From assembly GCA_900554675.1 (NCBI GenBank), contig USIM01000028.1, positions 1-9,324 of the forward strand: a stretch of DNA of 9,324 nucleotides, read 5' to 3'. Under the pieces are notes generated by a model. The model was not told the DNA's origin. It ran no database searches and saw only the letters and a program-made list of their open reading frames with translations. Shown in pieces: positions 1 through 6,001 of this stretch (position 1 is the first letter of the stretch; each line of letters opens with the position of its first letter). A program made the position numbers and the translations under genes. The stretch comes from an uncultured Sutterella sp. GTDB taxonomy: Bacteria; Pseudomonadota; Gammaproteobacteria; Burkholderiales; Burkholderiaceae_F.

Positions 1-13
1 TCGCTAGTCGCTT

Positions 14-18
14 AGGAG
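14..18 (+). promoter_or_regulatory. Ribosome binding site of leader ORF
   Basis: AGGAG lies seven bases before the ATG at 26. It is as strong as the sites of the full-length genes here, which supports translation of the leader ORF. The promoter of the operon must lie left of the window. Confidence 0.65.
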
Positions 19-25
19 AATTCAA

Positions 26-202
26 ATGCATGTTAATGCCTACGTACAAAATAGCGTCATAAGACGCATACGTCACATTATGTGTTTCGTTTGTCGTTCT
101 TGCTTTAGCTTCCATCGCTTTTCCTCCGCCTCAACAAACGCTTCCTAAGTTTGTTGCTCGCCGTTTTTTATTTTGGACGGCACAACTCCGAATTTCTATT
201 AA
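26..202 (+). CDS. speFL: SpeFL-like ornithine-sensing leader peptide
   Basis: Short ORF of about 58 codons, ATG at 26, TAA at 200-202, with a good Shine-Dalgarno AGGAG at 14-18. Residues 11-34 align without gaps to E. coli SpeFL (34 residues, recalled from memory): I12, R13, R14, H17, I18, M19, F21, R24, F27, F29, H30 and F32 match the E. coli residues numbered one lower. In enterobacteria SpeFL captures ornithine in the ribosome exit tunnel, stalls at its own stop codon, and so lets RNA polymerase escape Rho-dependent termination and transcribe speF-potE. Here the peptide does not stop at that point: it runs on as FFPPPQQ and about 20 further residues, so a polyproline stretch sits where E. 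coli has its C-terminus. The codons for I12-I15 include ATA, AGA, ATA, which are often rare. Location 170 bases upstream of speF fits the role. Homology is by eye; the exact 3' end depends on a T-rich run near 166-174. Confidence 0.75.
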
Positions 203-371
203 GCTCCCCGCTTAGACGAAATTCAAAAATCCAAAATTTCACTTTAACTGAATTTGTATTCCCTATGCAGGGCGTGGTGTTTTATTGCCTAAATAATTTA
301 CCAACCCTACTTGAAGAACCCTAATTCAAGGAACAAGTGCGCCTTTTTGCGCACAAAATAAAGGTATACCT
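203..371 (+). promoter_or_regulatory. speF leader region, candidate Rho-dependent attenuator
   Basis: Untranslated stretch between the leader ORF and speF. The part from about 215 to 266 is poor in G with scattered C residues, the composition Rho favours for loading, and there is no hairpin followed by a U run that would act as an intrinsic terminator. In E. coli the equivalent region is a Rho-dependent termination site controlled by ribosome stalling on SpeFL. The same role is inferred here from position and composition only. A weak inverted repeat CTTGAA/TTCAAG occurs at 310-315 and 325-330. Confidence 0.4.
337..354 (+). promoter_or_regulatory. Hairpin just upstream of speF ribosome binding site
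   Basis: GTGCGC (337-342) and GCGCAC (349-354) form a perfect six-pair GC-rich stem with a CTTTTT loop. The stem ends five bases before the speF Shine-Dalgarno AAAGG (360-364), which remains single-stranded. No U run follows, so it is not a terminator. It may protect the mRNA 5' side or act as a ribosome standby structure. Confidence 0.45.
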
Positions 372-2531
372 ATGAAACAACTTAAAATTGCGGTTAGCGC
401 CGGTGTTGAATCTGCTTTTGATTCCGTTCGTGAAACGGTCTGTTTAGATCATGCCGACTTAACGGAAGTTTCTGCGATCGTCATGTCTGCCGAAGACATC
501 GCTGCTGGTAAGCTCGAAGCTGTTGAAGCCAAGCACTTCAACCTTCCGGTTTTCGCTGTGAGCGAAGCAAAAGAAGATTTGCCCGTTGGTCGTCTCCACG
601 GTGTTATCGACACCAACCCGACCAACAAGGCTTTCTATGGCCGTCAAGTCGACTGCGCCGCAACGAAGTACGAAGATGCGGTTCTCCCGCCCTTCTTCGG
701 TAGCCTTGAACAATACGTTCAAAACGGTAACTCCCAATTCGACTGCCCGGGGCATCAAGGTGGTGCATTCTTCCGCCGTCACCCCGCTGGCCGTGCTTTC
801 TATGAATTCTTTGGCGAATCGGTTTTCCGCTCTGACTTGTGCAATGCCGACGTCTCCATGGGCGACCTTTTGATTCACGAAGGTGCTCCGTGTGCTGCTC
901 AACAAGCTGCCGCCAAGATCTATAACGCAGACAAAACGTATTTCGTTTTGAACGGTACGTCTGCTTCGAACAAAGTTGTTTTAAATGCCCTTCTAGCCCC
1001 CGGCGATTTGGTTCTCTTTGACCGAAATAACCACAAATCCAACCACCACGGTGCTCTCTTGCAAGCTGGTGCTACCCCGATCTACCTCGAAACGGCCCGT
1101 AATCCCTACGGCTTCATCGGTGGTATCGATGCCCATTGCTTCAACGAAGATTACCTCCGTGGTTTGGTCAAAGAAGTCAGCCCCGAAAAGGCCGACCAAA
1201 AACGCCCCTTCCGTTTGGCTGTGATTCAGCTCGGTACCTATGACGGTACGATTTACAATGCTCGTCAAGTCGTCGATAGCATCGGCCACTTGTGTGACTA
1301 CATCCTCTTTGACTCTGCATGGGTCGGCTACGAACAATTCATCCCGATGATGAAGGATTGCTCTCCGTTGCTTTTGGACTTGGGTCCTGAAGATCCGGGT
1401 ATCTTGGTGACGCAATCTGTTCACAAGCAACAAGCTGGTTTCTCCCAAACCAGTCAAATCCATAAGAAGGATAGTCACATCAAGGGGCAAGATCGCTACT
1501 GCCCGCACAAGCGCTTAAACAACGCTTTCATGATGCACGCCTCTACGAGCCCCTTCTATCCCCTCTTTGCCGCATTGGACGTCAATGCCAAGATGCACGA
1601 AGGTCAATTGGGTCGCGATTTGTGGCTCGACTGCGTGAAGGTTGGTATTGAAGCCCGTAAGGCTTTGATCAAGAACTGCCACCACATCCGTCCGTTCGTT
1701 CCGCCGGTTGTTGACGGTCGTCCTTGGGAAAGCTTTGACACCGAAGAAATGGCCAACGACTTGAAGTTCTTTGACTTCAAGCCCGGTGAAAAGTGGCACG
1801 CCTTTGAAGGCTACGGCGAACACCAATACTTCGTCGACCCGTGCAAGTTCTTGTTGACGACGCCGGGTATTAAGGCCGAAACGGGCGAATACGATGACTT
1901 CGGTGTTCCCGCTACGATTTTGGCTAACTTCTTGCGTGAAAATAACATCGTTCCGGAAAAGTGTGACTTGAACTCCATCCTTTTCTTGATGACGCCCGCA
2001 GAAGATACGGCCAAGATGAACCATCTCGTTTCGCAAATCAAGCGTTTCGAAGAACTCTTAGACCGTGACGCTCCGCTCGCAGAAGTGCTCCCGAGCATCT
2101 ACGAAGCCAACATTGATCGTTATCGTGGTTACACGATCCGTCAGTTGTGCCAAGAAATGCACGACTTCTATAAGAGCCGTAACGTCAAGCAACTTCAAAA
2201 GGAAATGTTCCGTAAGGCTCACTTCCCGAAGATGGCTATGCAACCGCAAGAAGCTCACTTCGAGTTCATCCGTGGTCACGTTGACCTCGTTCCGCTCGAA
2301 AAGGCTGAAGGCCGCATCGCTGTTGAAGGTGCTCTCCCCTATCCTCCGGGCGTGCTTTGCTGCGTACCGGGTGAAGTCTGGGGCGGCTCTGTGCTCAAGT
2401 ACTTCTTGGCCCTTGAAGAAGGTATTAACCGTATGCCGGGCTTCTCTCCGGAACTTCAAGGCGTCTACATCCAATTGGATGAAGACGGTCGCAAGCGTGC
2501 TTACGGCTACGTGTTGAAAGAACAACACTAA
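372..2531 (+). CDS. speF: Inducible ornithine decarboxylase SpeF
   Basis: 719-residue, PLP-dependent biodegradative ornithine decarboxylase of the fold-I Orn/Lys/Arg decarboxylase family. It converts ornithine to putrescine and CO2, consuming a cytosolic proton. Near-continuous similarity to E. coli SpeF (about 730 residues) is recognisable throughout. Layout: N-terminal response-regulator-like wing domain (about 1-108), PLP-binding core with the motifs DCPGHQGG (124-131), FDRNNHKSNHH (216-226), FDSAWVGYEQ (313-322) and SVHKQQAGFSQ (349-359), where K352 is the expected Schiff-base lysine, then the C-terminal domain with EGALPYPPGVLC (about 664-675). AAAGG at 360-364 is spaced seven bases from the ATG. 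The gene follows a SpeFL-like leader and precedes potE, the classical ornithine-induced, acid-stress arrangement. SpeF rather than the constitutive SpeC is chosen because of this operon context and the sequence. No frame damage is visible. Confidence 0.96.
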   Translation: MKQLKIAVSAGVESAFDSVRETVCLDHADLTEVSAIVMSAEDIAAGKLEAVEAKHFNLPVFAVSEAKEDLPVGRLHGVIDTNPTNKAFYGRQVDCAATKYEDAVLPPFFGSLEQYVQNGNSQFDCPGHQGGAFFRRHPAGRAFYEFFGESVFRSDLCNADVSMGDLLIHEGAPCAAQQAAAKIYNADKTYFVLNGTSASNKVVLNALLAPGDLVLFDRNNHKSNHHGALLQAGATPIYLETARNPYGFIGGIDAHCFNEDYLRGLVKEVSPEKADQKRPFRLAVIQLGTYDGTIYNARQVVDSIGHLCDYILFDSAWVGYEQFIPMMKDCSPLLLDLGPEDPGILVTQSVHKQQAGFSQTSQIHKKDSHIKGQDRYCPHKRLNNAFMMHASTSPFYPLFAALDVNAKMHEGQLGRDLWLDCVKVGIEARKALIKNCHHIRPFVPPVVDGRPWESFDTEEMANDLKFFDFKPGEKWHAFEGYGEHQYFVDPCKFLLTTPGIKAETGEYDDFGVPATILANFLRENNIVPEKCDLNSILFLMTPAEDTAKMNHLVSQIKRFEELLDRDAPLAEVLPSIYEANIDRYRGYTIRQLCQEMHDFYKSRNVKQLQKEMFRKAHFPKMAMQPQEAHFEFIRGHVDLVPLEKAEGRIAVEGALPYPPGVLCCVPGEVWGGSVLKYFLALEEGINRMPGFSPELQGVYIQLDEDGRKRAYGYVLKEQH

Positions 2532-2561
2532 TCCCTATAACTAACTTTTAATAATACTGTC

Positions 2562-2601
2562 GAGTCAAAAGAGCGACGCCTCTCCAGTCGCCTTTTGACT
2601 C
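2562..2601 (+). promoter_or_regulatory. Long intercistronic hairpin between speF and potE
   Basis: GAGTCAAAAG (2562-2571) pairs with CTTTTGACTC (2592-2601) and GCGAC (2573-2577) with GTCGC (2587-2591), with one bulged A (2572) and a nine-base loop: 15 pairs in all. The stem ends five bases before the potE Shine-Dalgarno GGAG (2607-2610). No U run follows directly, so full termination is unlikely. It may be a processing or stability element that sets the SpeF:PotE ratio, or a translation-coupling structure. The structure is seen; the role is inferred. Confidence 0.7.
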
Positions 2602-2615
2602 AGATCGGAGTTTTT

Positions 2616-3932
2616 ATGTCTTCATCTCGTGCAAAAATGAGCGTTTTTGAATTGACGCTCTTGACCGCCATTAACATGATGGGTTCCGGTATTGTGATGT
2701 TACCGACCAAGCTTGCTGAAGTCGGCACCATCTCCATCCTTTCATGGGTGGTCACCGCTGTGGGCTCCTTGTGCTTAGCTTACGCATTTGCCAAATGCGG
2801 TATGTTCAGTAAGCGCCCGGGTATGGGTGGTTATTCCGAATACGCCTTTGGCAAGTCCGGTAACTTCATGGCCAACTACACCTACGGTGTGTCCTTGTTG
2901 TTTGCCAACATCGCTATTGCTATTACCTGCGTGGGCTACGGCGCCACGCTCTTTGAAGTGGAACTCACCCCGCTTCAAGTTTGTATCTCCACCATCGTCG
3001 TGCTCTGGGTTTGTACGGCTTCCAACTTCATGGGCGCCAGCATCACCGGTAAGTTGAGCTCCGTGGCTGTGTGGTGTGTGATCATCCCCGTGTTGGTTCT
3101 TTCCGTGATTGGTTGGTTCTGGTTTGATCCGCAACTCTACGTCGCCAGCTGGAACCCGCATGACAAGCCCTTCTTCAGTGCTGTCGGTGCTTCCATCTCC
3201 ATGACGTTGTGGGCCTTCTTAGGTTTGGAAAGTGCTTGTGCTAACAGTGACGCTATCGATAATCCTGAAAAGAATGTGCCGATCGCTGTGATGGCTGCTA
3301 CGATTGGCGTGGCTATCATTTACATCGTCTCTACGAACATCATCGCCGGTATCGTTCCGAATGCTGACTTGGTGGCTACGAATGCTCCGTTCGGCTTGGT
3401 CTTCGCTCAAATGTTCTCGCCTGAAATCGGTAAGATCGTGATGGGCTTGCTCGTCTTGTCTTGCGCCGGTTCTACGTTGGGTTGGCAATTTACGATTGCT
3501 AAGGTCTTCCAACAATCCGCCGTTGACGGTTTGTTCCCGAAGGTCTTCGCTCGTGTTAATAAGTTCAGCGCCCCGATCGCCGGTATGATTATCATCACCA
3601 CGATCCAAACGGGCTTCTGCTTAATGACGATCAGCCCCGAATTGTTCAAGCAATTCAACATGCTCGTTGACTTGGCCGTTGTGACCAACATCATGCCGTA
3701 CATCTTGTCCATGGCTGCCGTTGGTGTGATTATGCGCGAAGCTCGCGTGAATCCGTCCCAAGCTCGCTTGTACACGTTCGTTGCTCTTATTGGTGCCGTT
3801 TACAGCTTCTACGCCTTGATCTCTACGGGCTACTTCGAAGTGTTCTGGGGTTCCATCGCAACGTTCCTCGGCTGGACGTTCTGGGGTTTGGTTGCCAACC
3901 GCGTTCGCACTGACGACGCTAAGGTTGCTTAA
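2616..3932 (+). CDS. potE: Putrescine-ornithine antiporter PotE
   Basis: 438-residue inner-membrane amino acid/polyamine antiporter (APC superfamily), about 12 hydrophobic segments. It exchanges cytosolic putrescine for external ornithine, feeding SpeF and completing the acid-resistance cycle. Strong similarity to E. coli PotE is evident, e.g. NMMGSGIVMLPTKLAEVGTI (20-39, first helix with the G-S-G substrate motif), GGYSEYAFGKSGNFMANYTYG (71-91), WAFLGLESACAN (199-210) and LGWQFTIA (288-295). Residues reported as important in E. coli PotE have counterparts: C61, E75, Y90, W199, E205 and W290. The ATG at 2616 with GGAG at 2607-2610 is chosen over an in-frame TTG at 2595, which lies inside the hairpin stem and has no ribosome site. 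It lies 84 bases after speF and is followed by an intrinsic terminator, so the two genes form one operon. Confidence 0.95.
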   Translation: MSSSRAKMSVFELTLLTAINMMGSGIVMLPTKLAEVGTISILSWVVTAVGSLCLAYAFAKCGMFSKRPGMGGYSEYAFGKSGNFMANYTYGVSLLFANIAIAITCVGYGATLFEVELTPLQVCISTIVVLWVCTASNFMGASITGKLSSVAVWCVIIPVLVLSVIGWFWFDPQLYVASWNPHDKPFFSAVGASISMTLWAFLGLESACANSDAIDNPEKNVPIAVMAATIGVAIIYIVSTNIIAGIVPNADLVATNAPFGLVFAQMFSPEIGKIVMGLLVLSCAGSTLGWQFTIAKVFQQSAVDGLFPKVFARVNKFSAPIAGMIIITTIQTGFCLMTISPELFKQFNMLVDLAVVTNIMPYILSMAAVGVIMREARVNPSQARLYTFVALIGAVYSFYALISTGYFEVFWGSIATFLGWTFWGLVANRVRTDDAKVA

Positions 3933-3967
3933 TCCTAGATAAATAGGAAAAGTTTGCTTCTCCTTAG

Positions 3968-3997
3968 GGCCTCTCAGATATCTGGGAGGCCTTTTTT
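3968..3997 (+). terminator. Intrinsic terminator of the speF-potE operon
   Basis: Near-perfect palindrome GGCCTCTCAGAT/ATCTGGGAGGCC (3968-3991, one G-T pair) followed by six T residues (3992-3997), 35 bases after the potE stop codon. It faces the + strand and should end the polyamine transcript before the next gene. Confidence 0.9.
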
Positions 3998-4026
3998 GCA
4001 TCTTAAACTCCTGCAAAATGTATACT
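3996..4026 (+). promoter_or_regulatory. Possible promoter of the ferredoxin-nitroreductase gene
   Basis: TTGCAT (3996-4001) and TATACT (4021-4026) resemble -35 and -10 boxes, but the 19-base spacing is long. TATACT alone is a fair -10 match about 30 bases before the start codon. A promoter is expected here because the gene follows a strong terminator. Confidence 0.3.
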
Positions 4027-4135
4027 GGAAATTGTTAATCATTCTAGGAGAGCAAGATGAGTCCCAAATTTCATACCGATCCCACTCGATGCATCCATTG
4101 CAGTATTTGCTCTCAAGTCTGTCCCAAAGGGTTGA

Positions 4136-4142
4136 TTCAAAT
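4136..4142 (+). repeat. Left copy of 7-bp target-site duplication
   Basis: TTCAAAT directly left of the insertion sequence, repeated exactly at 5995-6001 on the right side. A matching flanking duplication is the mark of transpositional insertion. The family more often makes 5-6 bp duplications, so seven could include a chance match of one or two bases. Confidence 0.85.
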
Positions 4143-4168
4143 CCTAAATTCTCACTCGATGTATCCTA
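4143..4168 (+). repeat. Left terminal inverted repeat of the IS
   Basis: Begins CCTAAATTCTCA; the first 12 bases match the opposite end perfectly and 22 of 26 match overall. It ends three bases before the transposase stop codon, leaving almost no non-coding DNA at this end. Confidence 0.85.
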
Positions 4169-4171
4169 CTT

Positions 4172-5860
4172 TTAGCTCATAGAGGGCCATTCTGAGGTGT
4201 CTGTCGGGATACCAAAGCACTTCAGGATTTCCACTTGGGCTTTCGTAGGACGCCTGTAGAAAGGGCGGTGGCCTTCAATTTTGATCCGACGTAACGGTTC
4301 AATGTTCCAAAGAACATCAGTCACCGTCTTGCTCTTGCTGAGCACTCGGCCTTGTTCTGATTGCATTACCGTCAAGATTTTGCAGCGCAAAATCTGAGCA
4401 ATAAACTGAATAAAAAGACGTGAGCGCATATTGTGTTCAGAATGCACACGAATGCGCTTGCAGTCTTCATCATTTTTCAAATCATCAAAACGCTTCTCAA
4501 TACCATCGCGGAGCTTATAAACCCGCATCGCTTCCAGGGGATCCTTAAATTGCGAGCTTAAGATGGCAAAGTAACCGGCATGATTGTCCCGAAGTCGCTC
4601 AATGGCTTCGACATTAGCCTTTACCTGAAGGCCGCGTCTCGGTGTTGTCTTTACCGTGTAACATTGCTTGGCCAAAAACTCTTCAGAGGCCGACTTAAAC
4701 GATTCACCATGTTTAAGTTTGCGCTCAACTTCCCGTAAGTCAGACATCAGGATAGCGTTGGCTTGGGCGTGGTAGAAGTCCGTGTAATACAGGTGCAGAT
4801 AGGTCCGGTGACCGTTAATTTTGTACAGACGTGTGACTGCCTGAGTTTGATAGAGCGAGTCTTCTTCAAAGAGCTCAAGCGTTGAACCGGGTTCGCAAAA
4901 TGCATGACTGGCGCGAGCTTCGTCAATCATTTCCCGTGCAAACTCGAAACGATGCAAGGGAAGCCCCATCGTAAATTTGATATGTGAGTTGAGCAAGCAC
5001 TCAATGTTGCCTATGCTGGCAAAGCCTCGGTCCATGACGATGCCGTGGGGATTAACATCGATGCTTTTGATTTGGTGCATCGTGTCTTTCAAGGTCGTTA
5101 CGTCAGAAATGGCTCCGGGCAATTGGTCAAACCAAAGCGGCAGTTTGCTCTTCTGACCTACCAGCATCAGCAAATTGATTTGAGGAAGATTTTCTCGGTC
5201 ACGATTATAGCCGTGGGTAACACCGGCAACATTTTGTGCATAGCTGGAAACAGAAGTAATGTCATAGGAGAGTTGCTCTTGCTGTCCGTGAATCTTCATC
5301 CATTCAGCCAAGAAGGTCAAAATGTCATCCGAGGAAATTTCGACCAGAGTTTTTTCAATCATTCCCTGACTGAATCCGCCTTTAAACGGGAGTACGTGGT
5401 CATCGAACCACACACTGACGCGGCTTAACGCTTGACGACCTTCTGCTGCACAGTAATACGCCATAGAAAGAATCCTGCAGGCAAGCGAATCACCGAAGAC
5501 GCGACTGAGGCAGTCACGTAAGTTCAGAGTGTCGCCCACGTTATCGAGTAACAAACTGAGACCGGCGTTTTTACTCTCACAATCACGAAGAGCTGCTTTG
5601 AGTACCAGGGGGTCTTCGTCCTGACTTTGCTCCGCAGCCTGCATATCGCGCCACAACCAATAGGACCGCTCATACTCCGTTCCGCGGAACAAATCCGCGT
5701 ACTCCGTAGCCTTATCATTGAAGCGGCAGTGTCCCTTTATGAACGAACCGATAAAAATCTGAAGTTTCTTTTGGGTCTTCTTTTCGAAATCCCAAGAGTT
5801 GGTCACGGCGTAAAAATTGATGCTGTCATTGCGCTTTCGGCGGGAGAGATAGGTACTCAT
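4172..5860 (-). CDS. IS1634-family DDE transposase
   Basis: 562-residue DDE transposase that cuts and joins the element's ends. The catalytic acidic residues are recognisable: D200 in YDITSVSSY, D277 in IVMDRGF and E455 in the IS4-superfamily signature Y-x2-R-x3-E-x6-K (Y448, R451, E455, K462), matched exactly. HGYNRDRENLPQINLLM (216-232) and LPGAISDVTTLK (247-258) are typical of the IS1634 group. The N-terminal ~190 residues are probably the DNA-binding part. Start ATG (5858-5860) is preceded by an AGGAAG-type ribosome site and a -10 box TATAAT (complement of 5888-5893). The gene is complete, with length normal for the family. It is the sole gene of the element and is oriented against the gene it interrupts. 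Confidence 0.93.
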   Translation of the reverse strand: MSTYLSRRKRNDSINFYAVTNSWDFEKKTQKKLQIFIGSFIKGHCRFNDKATEYADLFRGTEYERSYWLWRDMQAAEQSQDEDPLVLKAALRDCESKNAGLSLLLDNVGDTLNLRDCLSRVFGDSLACRILSMAYYCAAEGRQALSRVSVWFDDHVLPFKGGFSQGMIEKTLVEISSDDILTFLAEWMKIHGQQEQLSYDITSVSSYAQNVAGVTHGYNRDRENLPQINLLMLVGQKSKLPLWFDQLPGAISDVTTLKDTMHQIKSIDVNPHGIVMDRGFASIGNIECLLNSHIKFTMGLPLHRFEFAREMIDEARASHAFCEPGSTLELFEEDSLYQTQAVTRLYKINGHRTYLHLYYTDFYHAQANAILMSDLREVERKLKHGESFKSASEEFLAKQCYTVKTTPRRGLQVKANVEAIERLRDNHAGYFAILSSQFKDPLEAMRVYKLRDGIEKRFDDLKNDEDCKRIRVHSEHNMRSRLFIQFIAQILRCKILTVMQSEQGRVLSKSKTVTDVLWNIEPLRRIKIEGHRPFYRRPTKAQVEILKCFGIPTDTSEWPSMS

Positions 5861-5887
5861 GATTGCTTCCTTTTGTAGGATACATAA

Positions 5888-5893
5888 ATTATA
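5888..5893 (-). promoter_or_regulatory. Transposase promoter -10 box
   Basis: Reads TATAAT on the - strand, 27 bases before the transposase start codon. No good -35 box is visible; the expected place is the T-rich tail of the adjacent hairpin, so the promoter is probably weak, as is usual for transposases. A small palindrome CCTA-TTAT-TAGG (5894-5905) sits in the spacer and could be an operator. Confidence 0.5.
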
Positions 5894-5917
5894 CCTATTA
5901 TTAGGGTAAAAATAAAA

Positions 5918-5950
5918 CCGCTATCTCTTTATTTTTCAATAAGGTAGCGG
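5918..5950 (-). terminator. Inward-facing terminator at the IS right end
   Basis: CCGCTATCT (5918-5926) pairs with AGGTAGCGG (5942-5950), with a small extra TTATT/AATAA stem possible in the loop. On the - strand the stem is followed by GGTTTTATTTTTA-type sequence, a T-rich tail. It would stop transcription coming from the right before it reaches the transposase, a known IS strategy against activation by outside promoters. One A-C mismatch lies in the stem on this strand. Confidence 0.55.
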
Positions 5951-5968
5951 CTGTTTCGCAACCTATTC

Positions 5969-5994
5969 TAGGTTACATGAAATGAGAATTTAGG
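5969..5994 (-). repeat. Right terminal inverted repeat of the IS
   Basis: On the - strand it begins CCTAAATTCTCA, matching the left end perfectly for 12 bases and at 22 of 26 overall. A palindrome ACCTA-TTC-TAGGT (5961-5973) overlaps its inner border. Confidence 0.85.
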
Positions 5995-6001
5995 TTCAAA
6001 T
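5995..6001 (+). repeat. Right copy of 7-bp target-site duplication
   Basis: TTCAAAT directly after the right end, identical to 4136-4142. Its last two bases form the AT of the apparent ATG at 6000, which is codon 29 of the original gene. Confidence 0.85.

Larger units (their letters stand above)
4057..4182 (+). pseudogene. 5' fragment of disrupted ferredoxin-nitroreductase gene
   Basis: ATG at 4057 with a good Shine-Dalgarno AGGAG at 4046-4050. The first 28 codons are native and carry a 4Fe-4S motif C-x2-C-x2-C-x3-C-P (C12, C15, C18, C22). At 4143 the frame enters the insertion sequence and reads 13 foreign codons to a TAG at 4180-4182, giving a 41-residue truncated product. The native part (4057-4142) continues in frame at 6002 when the element and one copy of the 7-bp target duplication are removed, giving an intact 272-codon gene. 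This fragment is too small to hold a complete cluster, because in dicluster ferredoxins the fourth ligand usually comes from the other motif. The real gene start is therefore here and not at 6000. Confidence 0.85.
4143..5994 (-). mobile_element. Complete IS1634/IS4-type insertion sequence
   Basis: 1852-bp element bounded by terminal inverted repeats, carrying one transposase gene on the - strand. The left end (4143-4168) and the complement of the right end (5994-5969) are identical over the first 12 bases (CCTAAATTCTCA) and match at 22 of the first 26. It is flanked by TTCAAAT on both sides, so the ends are defined to the base. An 11-base subterminal word ATGTATCCTAC occurs at 4159-4169 and in inverse orientation at 5875-5885, with a diverged copy at 5968-5978; these may be transposase binding sites. 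A hairpin at 5918-5950 probably blocks transcription entering from outside. The transposase frame is intact, so the element may still be active. It interrupts a ferredoxin-nitroreductase gene. Confidence 0.93.

Noticed and set aside
459..905. - strand ORF opposite speF (and similar antisense ORFs across speF and potE)
   Set aside because: These overlap strongly conserved + strand genes, carry no known domain and reflect the codon bias of those genes.
2595..2615. In-frame TTG that would extend PotE by seven residues
   Set aside because: It lies inside the intercistronic hairpin with no ribosome site, whereas the ATG at 2616 has GGAG five bases upstream and matches the PotE N-terminus.
3954..4175. 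73-codon + strand ORF across the terminator and into the IS
   Set aside because: It runs through the potE terminator, has no ribosome site or recognisable motif, and overlaps the genuine 4057 start in another frame.
5045..5428. 127-codon + strand ORF inside the IS
   Set aside because: It is antisense to the intact, well-recognised transposase and shows no motif or ribosome site of its own.
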